From the NCBI GenBank assembly GCA_035532275.1, contig DATKRG010000190.1, forward strand, positions 1-11,157: a stretch of DNA of 11,157 bases. The letters run 5' to 3'. Made by a program: the position numbers and the translations under genes. Shown here in pieces: positions 5,085 to 11,157 of this stretch. A model generated the notes under the pieces. That model was not told the origin of the DNA, made no database searches, and saw nothing but the letters and a program-made list of their open reading frames with translations. Each line of letters starts with the position of its first letter. The stretch's first letter is position 1. This DNA comes from UBA9676 sp035532275. Its GTDB lineage: Bacteria; Actinomycetota; Actinomycetes; Streptosporangiales; Streptosporangiaceae.

Positions 5085-6968
5085 TCAGCCGGTGAAGTAC
5101 CAGTATTCCGGCGTGAGGTATGCCTGGGTCATGTTGCCGAACGAGGCCGGCGTGCCGGACAGGCCCTTCTTCCAGACCACGATGAAGTCCGCGTTCGGCT
5201 GGAACAGGCCCGGCTGGTCCGTGGTCAGGAACGACGCCTCGGCCTTCACCGCCGCGGGGTCGCCGCTGGTCACCGACGCGTTGATCAGCTTGTCGGCGGT
5301 CGGGTTGCTGTAGGTGCCCTCGTTCAGGGAGCCGGACCCGTTGAAGATCCCCAGCGTGGTCGGGTAGGTGGAGTCGGTGAAGCCGCCGAAGTCCTCCATC
5401 GCCCACTTGTTGATGTACGGCTTGCCGGTCGGCACCGGGTTGTCGTAGTAGGTGACGATGTAGTTGAAGTTGCTGCTCTTCAGGTCGATCGTGATGCCCG
5501 CCTTGGCCGCCTGCGAGGCCAGGTCGGTGACCATCTCCCCGATCGTCGCGGGCGCGCTGGAGTAGATGAGGTTGAAGGCCAGCTTGGTGCCGGCCGGGAT
5601 GCCGGCGCCGCACTCGCCCGGGCCGCTGCCCGCCTTCGCGCACACGTCGGTGCCGCCGGGGTGCACCGTCCAGCCGTGGTTCTTGAGCAAGGTGATGGCG
5701 GCGGAGACGCTGAACGGGTACGGGTCGGTGACCGCGTTCGCCGGCGTGAACGGGGTCTTGGGCACCGACGGCACCGGCCCGTAGGCCTGGCCGCCCGCGC
5801 CGCCGAAGAACGCCTTGATGTAGCCCGCCTCATTTTCCAGGTGCGCGAACGCCTGGCGGAAGTACAGCTGGCCGATGATCGAGTTGAAGTTCCCGGTCTT
5901 GTCGAGGAAGTTGTAGGTCACGTAGTTGAACCCGTAGGTCGGGTAGCCGAACACGTTGTAGCTGGACTCGACGATGTTCGCCTGCTTGAGGTCGATCGAC
6001 GGCAGGTAGCCCACGTCGATGCTGCCCGCCCGCACCGCGTCGAACTCGGCGGTGTCAGAGGTGTAGGGGACCGCCTGCAGGACGGACATCTTCTTGGCGT
6101 GCGGGCCGCTGTAGGCGGCGTTCGGCGTCATCGTGAACGCGCCGCTGCTGCTGTTGAACGCGGTCAGCTTGTAGGGCCCGTTCACGGTCTGCCACAGCGG
6201 GTTGCTGGCGTATGTGGACACCGACTTCGACGCCCCGGCCAGGTAGTCGAAGATCTTCTTCGCGTTGGCCGGGACCGTGAAGTCCAGGGTGGGCCCGCTG
6301 GCCGACGCCTTGGCCCACACGGCCGAGGGCATCGGCACGACCGCGGACAGCTCGTCTTCCCAGAACCACTGCGGGTTGACCGTCTTGTTCAAGTTGATGA
6401 CCAGAGTGCTGGCGTTCGGCGCCGTGACGCTCGTTATCTGGTCCGGGATGCCCAGGCCCGGGGTGTAGGGGCCCCAGTTGGCCGGGCTCTCCTTGAGGGC
6501 GGCCCTGACCTCGTCGAACCAGAACAGGACGTCCCGCGAGGTGACCGGCTGGCCGTTGGACCACTTGTAGGTGCTCTTCATGGGGATGGTGACGGTCTTG
6601 TCGCCGTTGGACCACCTCGGCGGGCTGGCCAGGCTCATGGCCGGCGTCTCGGTGGGCGCGACCCCGTTGCTGTACCAGTACAGCGGCCGCCACATCAGCT
6701 GCTCGAACTGGGTGGTGTCGTTCACGTTGAAGGCGGCCGCGCTGACCAGGGGCAGGATCCAGGTCGGCGCGGTCCCGGGCGCCTCGGCCCAGGTCACCGT
6801 GCCGGGGTGCTGCGGGCCAGCGGCGGCGGGGGGGATCTTGCCGAACCCGCCGGCGAAGTTGTTCTGCGGCGGCGGGGTGGCCGCGGTGCCGCCGCAGGCG
6901 GCCACCGCGGCCGCGGCCACCATGGCCAGCGCGGCGATCTTCATGCCGGGACGAGCGATTCGCATCAT
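5085..6968 (-). CDS. ABC transporter substrate-binding lipoprotein, family 5 (peptide/dipeptide-type)
   Basis: A 627-aa extracellular solute-binding protein. The N terminus has basic residues, a hydrophobic run and a lipobox AVAAC, so the mature protein should start at lipid-modified Cys25. A Pro/Asn-rich linker follows. The family 5 signature region is KWSNGQPVTSRDV (135-147), and GPYKLTAF (264-271) and FRQAFAHL (370-377) are further typical blocks. Cys443 and Cys453 flank a Gly-rich loop and could form a disulfide. The protein captures peptides or similar solutes outside the membrane and hands them to the two permeases; actual specificity is unknown. The ATG at 6968 is chosen for AGGAGAGGAAG seven bases upstream; the ATG directly after it is an alternative. 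It is the last gene of the operon, 172 bp after the ATPase, and may be separately expressed. Confidence 0.93.
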   Translation of the reverse strand: MMRIARPGMKIAALAMVAAAAVAACGGTAATPPPQNNFAGGFGKIPPAAAGPQHPGTVTWAEAPGTAPTWILPLVSAAAFNVNDTTQFEQLMWRPLYWYSNGVAPTETPAMSLASPPRWSNGDKTVTIPMKSTYKWSNGQPVTSRDVLFWFDEVRAALKESPANWGPYTPGLGIPDQITSVTAPNASTLVINLNKTVNPQWFWEDELSAVVPMPSAVWAKASASGPTLDFTVPANAKKIFDYLAGASKSVSTYASNPLWQTVNGPYKLTAFNSSSGAFTMTPNAAYSGPHAKKMSVLQAVPYTSDTAEFDAVRAGSIDVGYLPSIDLKQANIVESSYNVFGYPTYGFNYVTYNFLDKTGNFNSIIGQLYFRQAFAHLENEAGYIKAFFGGAGGQAYGPVPSVPKTPFTPANAVTDPYPFSVSAAITLLKNHGWTVHPGGTDVCAKAGSGPGECGAGIPAGTKLAFNLIYSSAPATIGEMVTDLASQAAKAGITIDLKSSNFNYIVTYYDNPVPTGKPYINKWAMEDFGGFTDSTYPTTLGIFNGSGSLNEGTYSNPTADKLINASVTSGDPAAVKAEASFLTTDQPGLFQPNADFIVVWKKGLSGTPASFGNMTQAYLTPEYWYFTG

Positions 6969-7140
6969 CGGTCAGCTTCCTCTCCTGCTGGCAGTGCGGC
7001 TGCCGACCGGCGCGCCGACCGCTTGTCCCGCTCCGCCTGGATTGGCCGAGCGTAAGCGCGCCCCGGCAGCAGCCCGGGGCCGAAATGATCACAAATTGCT
7101 ATCGGCGGCCCAGACGGGGCCAGGCAGCCAGGAACCACCC
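6969..7140 (-). promoter_or_regulatory. 172-bp leader of the binding-protein gene, possible internal promoter
   Basis: This gap separates the ATPase stop from the binding-protein start and contains no credible gene. It includes an island of only about one-third G/C (7082-7103, with TGATCA and AAATT runs), unusual in this window. Such an island could mark a promoter for separate high expression of the binding protein. I found no convincing -35/-10 pair. The ribosome binding site for the downstream gene is at the low-coordinate end. Promoter function is inferred from composition and gene order alone. Confidence 0.35.
7060..7080 (-). other. Stem-loop in the ATPase/binding-protein gap
   Basis: GCCCCGG (7060-7066) pairs perfectly with CCGGGGC (7074-7080) around a 7-nt loop. 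Read on the minus strand, it falls between the ATPase stop and the binding-protein start and is not followed by a U-tract. It could be a partial terminator, or a hairpin that protects the binding-protein message from 5' decay; either would give different transcript levels across the operon. A 7-bp GC stem can also occur by chance at this base composition. Confidence 0.35.
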
Positions 7141-9261
7141 TCATCCGCTGGCCCCCGTCGCCGGCGCAGCTGAGGCCTCCGTGGCTGGCGCGTAGGCCTG
7201 CAACGGGAAGTGACAGGCCGCCACATGACCGGGCCCGAACGAGCGGAGCTGCGGTTCCTCCTGCGCGCACACGTCCTGGGCGAACGGGCACCTGGTGCGG
7301 AACCGGCAGCCCGACGGCGGGTTGATCGGGCTCGGCAGCTCGCCGGTGATCCCGGCGCCCTTGCGCGCCCGGGCCACGTCCGGCTCGGGGACCAGGATGG
7401 CCGCTGTCAGGCCGGCCGTGTACGGGTGCGCGGGACGGGCGTAGATGTCCTCACCCGAGCCCATCTCGACGAGCTTGCCCAGGTACATGACGCCGATCCG
7501 GTCGGCCATGTACTTGACCACCGCCAGGTCGTGCGAGATCACGATGTAGGTCAGGCCGTGATCGGCCTGCAGCCGTTTCATCAGGTTGAGCACCTGCGCC
7601 CGGATCGACACGTCCAGCGCGCTGACCGGCTCGTCGGCCACGATGACCCGCGGGTTCAGGGTGAGCGCGCGGGCGAGCCCGATGCGCTGGCGCTGCCCGC
7701 CGGAGAACTCGTGCGGGTACCGCTCGACCGAGTTGCGCGGCAGGCCGACCTCGTCCAGCAGCTCGTACACCCGCTGCTGCTGCTCGCGGCGGCTGCCGGC
7801 GCCCTGGATCGCCAGCGGCTCGCGGACGATGGCGCCCACCCGCATCCGCGGGTCCAGCGAGGAGTAGGGGTCCTGGAAGATCAGCTGCAGGTCGCGGCGG
7901 CGGCGCCGGAGCTCACCCCCGGACAGCGCGGAGATGTTCCGGCCGCTGAGCATGACCGCCCCCGAGTCGGGGCGCTCCAGCGCGACGATCACCCGCCCGA
8001 TGGTCGTCTTGCCGCAGCCTGACTCGCCCACCAGGCCGAACGTCTCCCCGGCGCTGACCGTGAACGACACTGACGAGACAGCTTTCACGCTGCCCACTGT
8101 GCGCTGCAGGATCGCGCCGGAGGTGACATGGAACTCCTTGACCACGCCGGCCACCTCCAGCAGCGGCCCGGAGCCGTCCGGCTGCTCACCGGGCGCGGGC
8201 CCCGGGCCGGTCACCAGGAGCTGGCCCGGCGCGGCCGGCGGAGGGGCGGCGGCCGCCTCCTGCGGCCCGGGCGCATCGGCCCGGGCGGCGGGCCCGCTGA
8301 CCGGATGCCAGCACGCGAACAGGTGCCCGCCGCCGCCGGCCAGCGGCGGCTCGTCGGTGCGGCACTTGCCGGTGGCCCGGCTGCACCGGGGGGCGAAGCG
8401 GCAGCCCGGCGGCGGGTCCGACAGGTCGGGCGGCAGCCCGGGGATGTTCAGCAGCCGCTGCCTGCTGTCCTGGTCAAGCCGCGGGATGGAGCCGAGCAGC
8501 GCCTGGGTGTACGGATGGCGCATCTGGCCGAACAGGGTCGGCGTGTCCGCCATCTCGACCAGCCGTCCCGCGTACATCACCTCCACCGAGTCCGCGTGGC
8601 CGGCGATCACGCCCATGTCGTGGGTGATGAGCAGCATCGCCATGCCGAGCCGCGCCCGGATGTCGTCGAGCAGCGCCAGGATCTGCGCCTGGATGGTGAC
8701 GTCCAGCGCCGTGGTCGGCTCGTCGGCGATCAGCAGTTTCGGGTCGCAGGCCAGCGCCATCGCGATCATCACCCGCTGCCGCAGGCCGCCGGACAGCTGA
8801 TGCGGGTAGTCGCCGAGCCGCTCGGCCGGCCGGGGCAGGCCGACCAGCGCCAGCACCTCGGCCGCGCGCTCCATCGCCTCCCGGTGCCCCGCGCCGCGGT
8901 GCAGCCGGACCGGCTCGGCGACCTGGTACCCGATCGTCTTGGTGGGATCGAGGGACGTCAGCGGATCCTGGAAGATCATCGCGATGTCGTTGCCGCGGAT
9001 CGTGCGCAGCTCGGCGTCGGGCAGCCCGACCAGCTCCCGGCCCTCCAGCTGGATCGACCCGCCGGTGATCGAGCCCCCTGGCGGGAGCAAGCCCATGATC
9101 GACAGCCCGGTCATCGACTTGCCGCAGCCGGACTCACCGACCAGCCCCAGCGCTTCCCCTGGCTCGATGCGCAGGTCCACGTTGCCGACGGCCTGCACCA
9201 CCGACCTGGTCAGCTGGATCTGGGTGGAGAGGTCTGTCACCTCCAGGATCGGGGTGGTCAT
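7141..9261 (-). CDS. Peptide-type ABC transporter, fused double ATPase (DppD-DppF/OppD-OppF-like)
   Basis: A 706-aa protein carrying two complete ATPase domains. Domain 1 has Walker A GESGCGKS (42-49), Q-loop FQDP (97-100), signature LSGGLRQ (156-162), Walker B ending D180-E181 and His214. Domain 2 has Walker A from G412 with K418, FQDP (462-465), signature FSGGQRQ (519-525), Walker B D543-E544 and His577. Each is followed by an oligopeptide-transporter C-terminal region with four cysteines: C287, C293, C300, C317 and C652, C658, C665, C683. The halves are joined by a 45-residue Ala/Pro/Gly-rich linker. The protein powers import through the two neighbouring permeases. The ATG at 9261 overlaps the preceding permease stop as ATGA, implying translational coupling; the frame is open further upstream but that part is antisense-like. 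Fusion of the two ATPases is known in actinobacteria. Confidence 0.95.
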   Translation of the reverse strand: MTTPILEVTDLSTQIQLTRSVVQAVGNVDLRIEPGEALGLVGESGCGKSMTGLSIMGLLPPGGSITGGSIQLEGRELVGLPDAELRTIRGNDIAMIFQDPLTSLDPTKTIGYQVAEPVRLHRGAGHREAMERAAEVLALVGLPRPAERLGDYPHQLSGGLRQRVMIAMALACDPKLLIADEPTTALDVTIQAQILALLDDIRARLGMAMLLITHDMGVIAGHADSVEVMYAGRLVEMADTPTLFGQMRHPYTQALLGSIPRLDQDSRQRLLNIPGLPPDLSDPPPGCRFAPRCSRATGKCRTDEPPLAGGGGHLFACWHPVSGPAARADAPGPQEAAAAPPPAAPGQLLVTGPGPAPGEQPDGSGPLLEVAGVVKEFHVTSGAILQRTVGSVKAVSSVSFTVSAGETFGLVGESGCGKTTIGRVIVALERPDSGAVMLSGRNISALSGGELRRRRRDLQLIFQDPYSSLDPRMRVGAIVREPLAIQGAGSRREQQQRVYELLDEVGLPRNSVERYPHEFSGGQRQRIGLARALTLNPRVIVADEPVSALDVSIRAQVLNLMKRLQADHGLTYIVISHDLAVVKYMADRIGVMYLGKLVEMGSGEDIYARPAHPYTAGLTAAILVPEPDVARARKGAGITGELPSPINPPSGCRFRTRCPFAQDVCAQEEPQLRSFGPGHVAACHFPLQAYAPATEASAAPATGASG

Positions 9262-10178
9262 CGGCGGCGCAGCCGCACGTCGAGGGAGTCGCGCAAGGCG
9301 TCGCCGATGAGGTTGCAGGCCATCACCGTGGCGATGATGGCGATGCCCACCGGGTAGATCAGCCACCAGTACCCGTCCAGCAGGTACTGGGTGCCGTTGG
9401 AGAGCAGGTCACCCCAGTCGTAGTTGGGGAAGTGCAGCCCGAAGCCGAGGAACCCCAGGTAGGCGACGGCCAGGATGGCATCGGCGATGTTGAAGGTCAC
9501 GTTGACGATGATCACGCTGAACGCGTTCGGGAGCAGGTGCCGGTTGATGAGCCGCCACCGGCTGGACCCGGCGGTGCGCGCCGCCGCGACGAAGTCCCGC
9601 GTCTTCAGCGTGAGCACCTCGCCACGGACCAGCCGGGCCGGGACCAGCCAGGTGAAGATGCCGATGAGAAGGCTCAGCGACAGCACCGACGCCCCGTACC
9701 TGACGGCCACGATCAGCACCACGAACAGGAACGGGATCGAGAGCAGGACATCCACGATCCGCATCAGCGCCCCGTCGAGCAGCCCGCCGACCAGGCCGGA
9801 GATGGCTCCCCAGAGCGCGCCGACGACGATCGCGAAGATCGCCGAGAGGAAGCCGATCTCCAGCGAGGCCTGGCCGCCCTTCATGATCTCGCCCAGGACG
9901 TCGATGCCCTCGTTGTCGGTCCCGAGCGGGTGGCCCGCCCCGGGCGGTGAGCTGGCGATGCTCAGGTTGGTGCTCAGCAGGTTGACGTGATACACCAGCG
10001 GCCCGGCGAAGCAGAACAGGATGAAGAACACCATGAGGGCGACGCCGATGACGGCCAGCCGGTTCCGGGAGAACTCGCGCAGTGCCAGCCGCCAGCCGCT
10101 CTGGACCGGCCCGATCTCCCCGCCCGCGGGCGCGCGGGCGAGGTCGAGCGGCGGGAGCGCGGGGGCTGGGCTGGCCAC
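9258..10178 (-). CDS. Peptide-type ABC transporter permease (DppC/OppC-like)
   Basis: A 306-aa inner-membrane permease. A Pro/Ala-rich cytoplasmic N terminus is followed by the OppC N-terminal helix (about residues 40-64). The family marker HPLGTDNEGIDVL (83-95) comes next, and then about five further helices. The EAA coupling loop that docks on the ATPase is at about 187-218, with the core DFVAAARTAGSSRWRLINR (195-213). Binding-protein-dependent transport permeases of this class form a heterodimer with the B subunit. The start is GTG at 10178, with a near-perfect AAGGAGG six bases upstream. The gene begins 31 bp after the B-permease stop and overlaps the ATPase start by 4 bp, so all three are certainly one operon. 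No unusual residues stand out. Confidence 0.94.
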   Translation of the reverse strand: MASPAPALPPLDLARAPAGGEIGPVQSGWRLALREFSRNRLAVIGVALMVFFILFCFAGPLVYHVNLLSTNLSIASSPPGAGHPLGTDNEGIDVLGEIMKGGQASLEIGFLSAIFAIVVGALWGAISGLVGGLLDGALMRIVDVLLSIPFLFVVLIVAVRYGASVLSLSLLIGIFTWLVPARLVRGEVLTLKTRDFVAAARTAGSSRWRLINRHLLPNAFSVIIVNVTFNIADAILAVAYLGFLGFGLHFPNYDWGDLLSNGTQYLLDGYWWLIYPVGIAIIATVMACNLIGDALRDSLDVRLRRR

Positions 10179-10209
10179 CGGGGGCCTCCTTCGGCGGTTC
10201 GTGATCGGC

Positions 10210-11157
10210 TTAGCGGCTCGGTGTGGCCAGCCGGATGCGGGGGTCGGCGACGGTCAGGGCGATGTCAGCGAGCAGGTTGCCAAGGACGGTCAGCACGGCG
10301 CCGACCAGCGTGTAGGCGAGGAGCACCGGGTAGTCCTCGTTCTGCAGGCTGTTGTAGAACAAAAGGCCGAGGCCGTTGTAGTTGAAGACGGTCTCGGCGA
10401 TCAGGTTGCCAGCCAGCAGTGCGGGGATCGACAGGCCGACCAGGGTGATCATCGGCAGGCAGGCGTTGCGCAGCAGGTGGCGGTAGAGCACCAGCCTCTC
10501 CGGCAGGCCCTTGGCGCGGGCCGCCTTGATGTAGTCCTGGGCCAGGGTGTCCATCGCCGAGGAGCGCATGTACCGGGAGAAGCCGGCCACGATCAGCAGG
10601 GTCAGGCAGATGATCGGCAGCGTCATGCTGCGCCAGTCGCCCATCACGGCGAACAGCGAGGCGGACTGGCTCGCCTCGTAGCTGAAGGCGTGGACCGTGA
10701 GTGCGAAGACCTGGATCGCGATCAGGTAGAGCAGGAAGTCCGGCATCGCGTAGGCGGTGAACGCCAGGCTGGTGGCCACGTTGTCGCCCCAGCTGTTGCG
10801 CTTGACCGCCTGGTAGATGCCGAGCGGGACCGCGATCAGGATCGACAGCAGCAGCGAGATCCCGGACAGGTAGGCGCTGCGTGCCCAGCGCTCGCCGAAC
10901 AGCGCCACGACGCTCTGGTTCAGCTTGAAGGAATAGCCGAGGTTGCCGTGCAGGACCTGGCCCACATAGTGCCAGTACTGGCTGAGCACCGAGCCAGCGA
11001 ACCCGTTCTCCTTGTTCCACGCCGCGATCGCCGGCAGCGACGCCCGGGGCCCGAGGACGACCCGGGCGGGGGAGGGGTAGACCGCGTGCAGCAGCATGAA
11101 CGTGAAGATCGAGATGCCGATGACGACCACGATGGACGTCCCGAACCGGCGGACCAG
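10210..11157 (-). CDS. Peptide-type ABC transporter permease (DppB/OppB-like), 5' end outside the window
   Basis: The frame is open from the window's right edge to a TAA at 10210, giving 315 visible residues. The first visible codons read LVRRFGTSIVVVIGISIFTF. Because family members normally open with M-x(2-3)-LVRR or similar, only a few N-terminal residues are missing, and the GTG at 11130 inside this first helix is not the true start. Six membrane helices are predicted. The EAA loop has DYIKAARAKGLPERLVLYRH, and the C-terminal NLLADIALTVADPRIRL end is typical of the B subunit. The usual GDP motif after the first helix is replaced by a YPSPAR stretch. It heterodimerises with the C permease to form the import channel, and is first among the visible operon genes. 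Confidence 0.92.
   Translation of the reverse strand: MVRRFGTSIVVVIGISIFTFMLLHAVYPSPARVVLGPRASLPAIAAWNKENGFAGSVLSQYWHYVGQVLHGNLGYSFKLNQSVVALFGERWARSAYLSGISLLLSILIAVPLGIYQAVKRNSWGDNVATSLAFTAYAMPDFLLYLIAIQVFALTVHAFSYEASQSASLFAVMGDWRSMTLPIICLTLLIVAGFSRYMRSSAMDTLAQDYIKAARAKGLPERLVLYRHLLRNACLPMITLVGLSIPALLAGNLIAETVFNYNGLGLLFYNSLQNEDYPVLLAYTLVGAVLTVLGNLLADIALTVADPRIRLATPSR

Noticed and set aside
5661..7055. Plus-strand open frame of 464 codons
   Set aside because: Antisense to the binding-protein gene, Arg/Val/Gly-rich with no recognisable domain and no ribosome binding site at its start.
8128..9357. Plus-strand open frame of 409 codons antisense to the ATPase
   Set aside because: Arg/Gln/His-rich shadow of a well-supported ATPase whose motifs are all intact.
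9262..9366. Upstream extension of the ATPase to 9366
   Set aside because: The extra residues are His/Arg/Pro-rich and overlap the permease; the ATGA overlap at 9258-9261 and the MTTPILEV opening fix the start.
10179..10209. Possible terminator or promoter between the two permease genes
   Set aside because: The 31-bp gap holds only the strong ribosome binding site of the downstream permease and no stem-loop.

Overview
The window is very GC-rich, with strong G/C preference at third codon positions, GTG starts beside ATG starts, GGAG-type ribosome binding sites and GC-rich stem-loops between genes. Together with the protein families present (CGNR zinc-finger protein, double-ATPase peptide transporter protein, actinobacterial-style family 5 solute-binding lipoprotein), this points to a high-GC Gram-positive actinomycete chromosome. 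I cannot place it below that level from the sequence alone. No transposase, integrase, phage gene, tRNA, rRNA or CRISPR array is visible.

Left edge (1-1740). Two minus-strand genes run off the left end: the first 21 codons of a ribbon-helix-helix antitoxin-like gene, preceded by a complete CGNR-family zinc-finger protein. The CGNR gene is divergent from an EamA/DMT-type membrane transporter, and the 72-bp divergent gap carries two abutting inverted repeats that look like operators. The EamA gene is followed by three GC stem-loops.

Middle (1830-5033). Three plus-strand genes: a patatin-like lipid hydrolase, 30 bp later a PlsC-type lysophospholipid acyltransferase, and then an MFS transporter. 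A hydrolase that can make lysolipid, an acyltransferase that can use it and a possible lysolipid or drug carrier form a plausible membrane-lipid deacylation/reacylation cluster. The link to the MFS gene is inference. The cluster ends at a perfect 18-bp inverted repeat serving two convergent transcription units.

Right part (5085-11157). A minus-strand peptide-type ABC importer operon. It reads permease B (5' end outside the window), permease C, a single polypeptide carrying both ATPase domains, and finally the substrate-binding lipoprotein. The ATPase start overlaps the permease C stop by 4 bp (ATGA). The binding-protein gene is set apart by a 172-bp gap with an AT-rich island and a stem-loop, so it may have its own promoter or a separately tuned message level. 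Both ATPase domains end in a four-cysteine oligopeptide-transporter C-terminal motif, a candidate Fe-S site.

Most of the window is recognisable actinobacterial gene content. I see no clearly new system. The most promising leads are the hydrolase/acyltransferase/MFS cluster, the duplicated cysteine motif in the fused ATPase, and the CGNR/EamA divergent operator.
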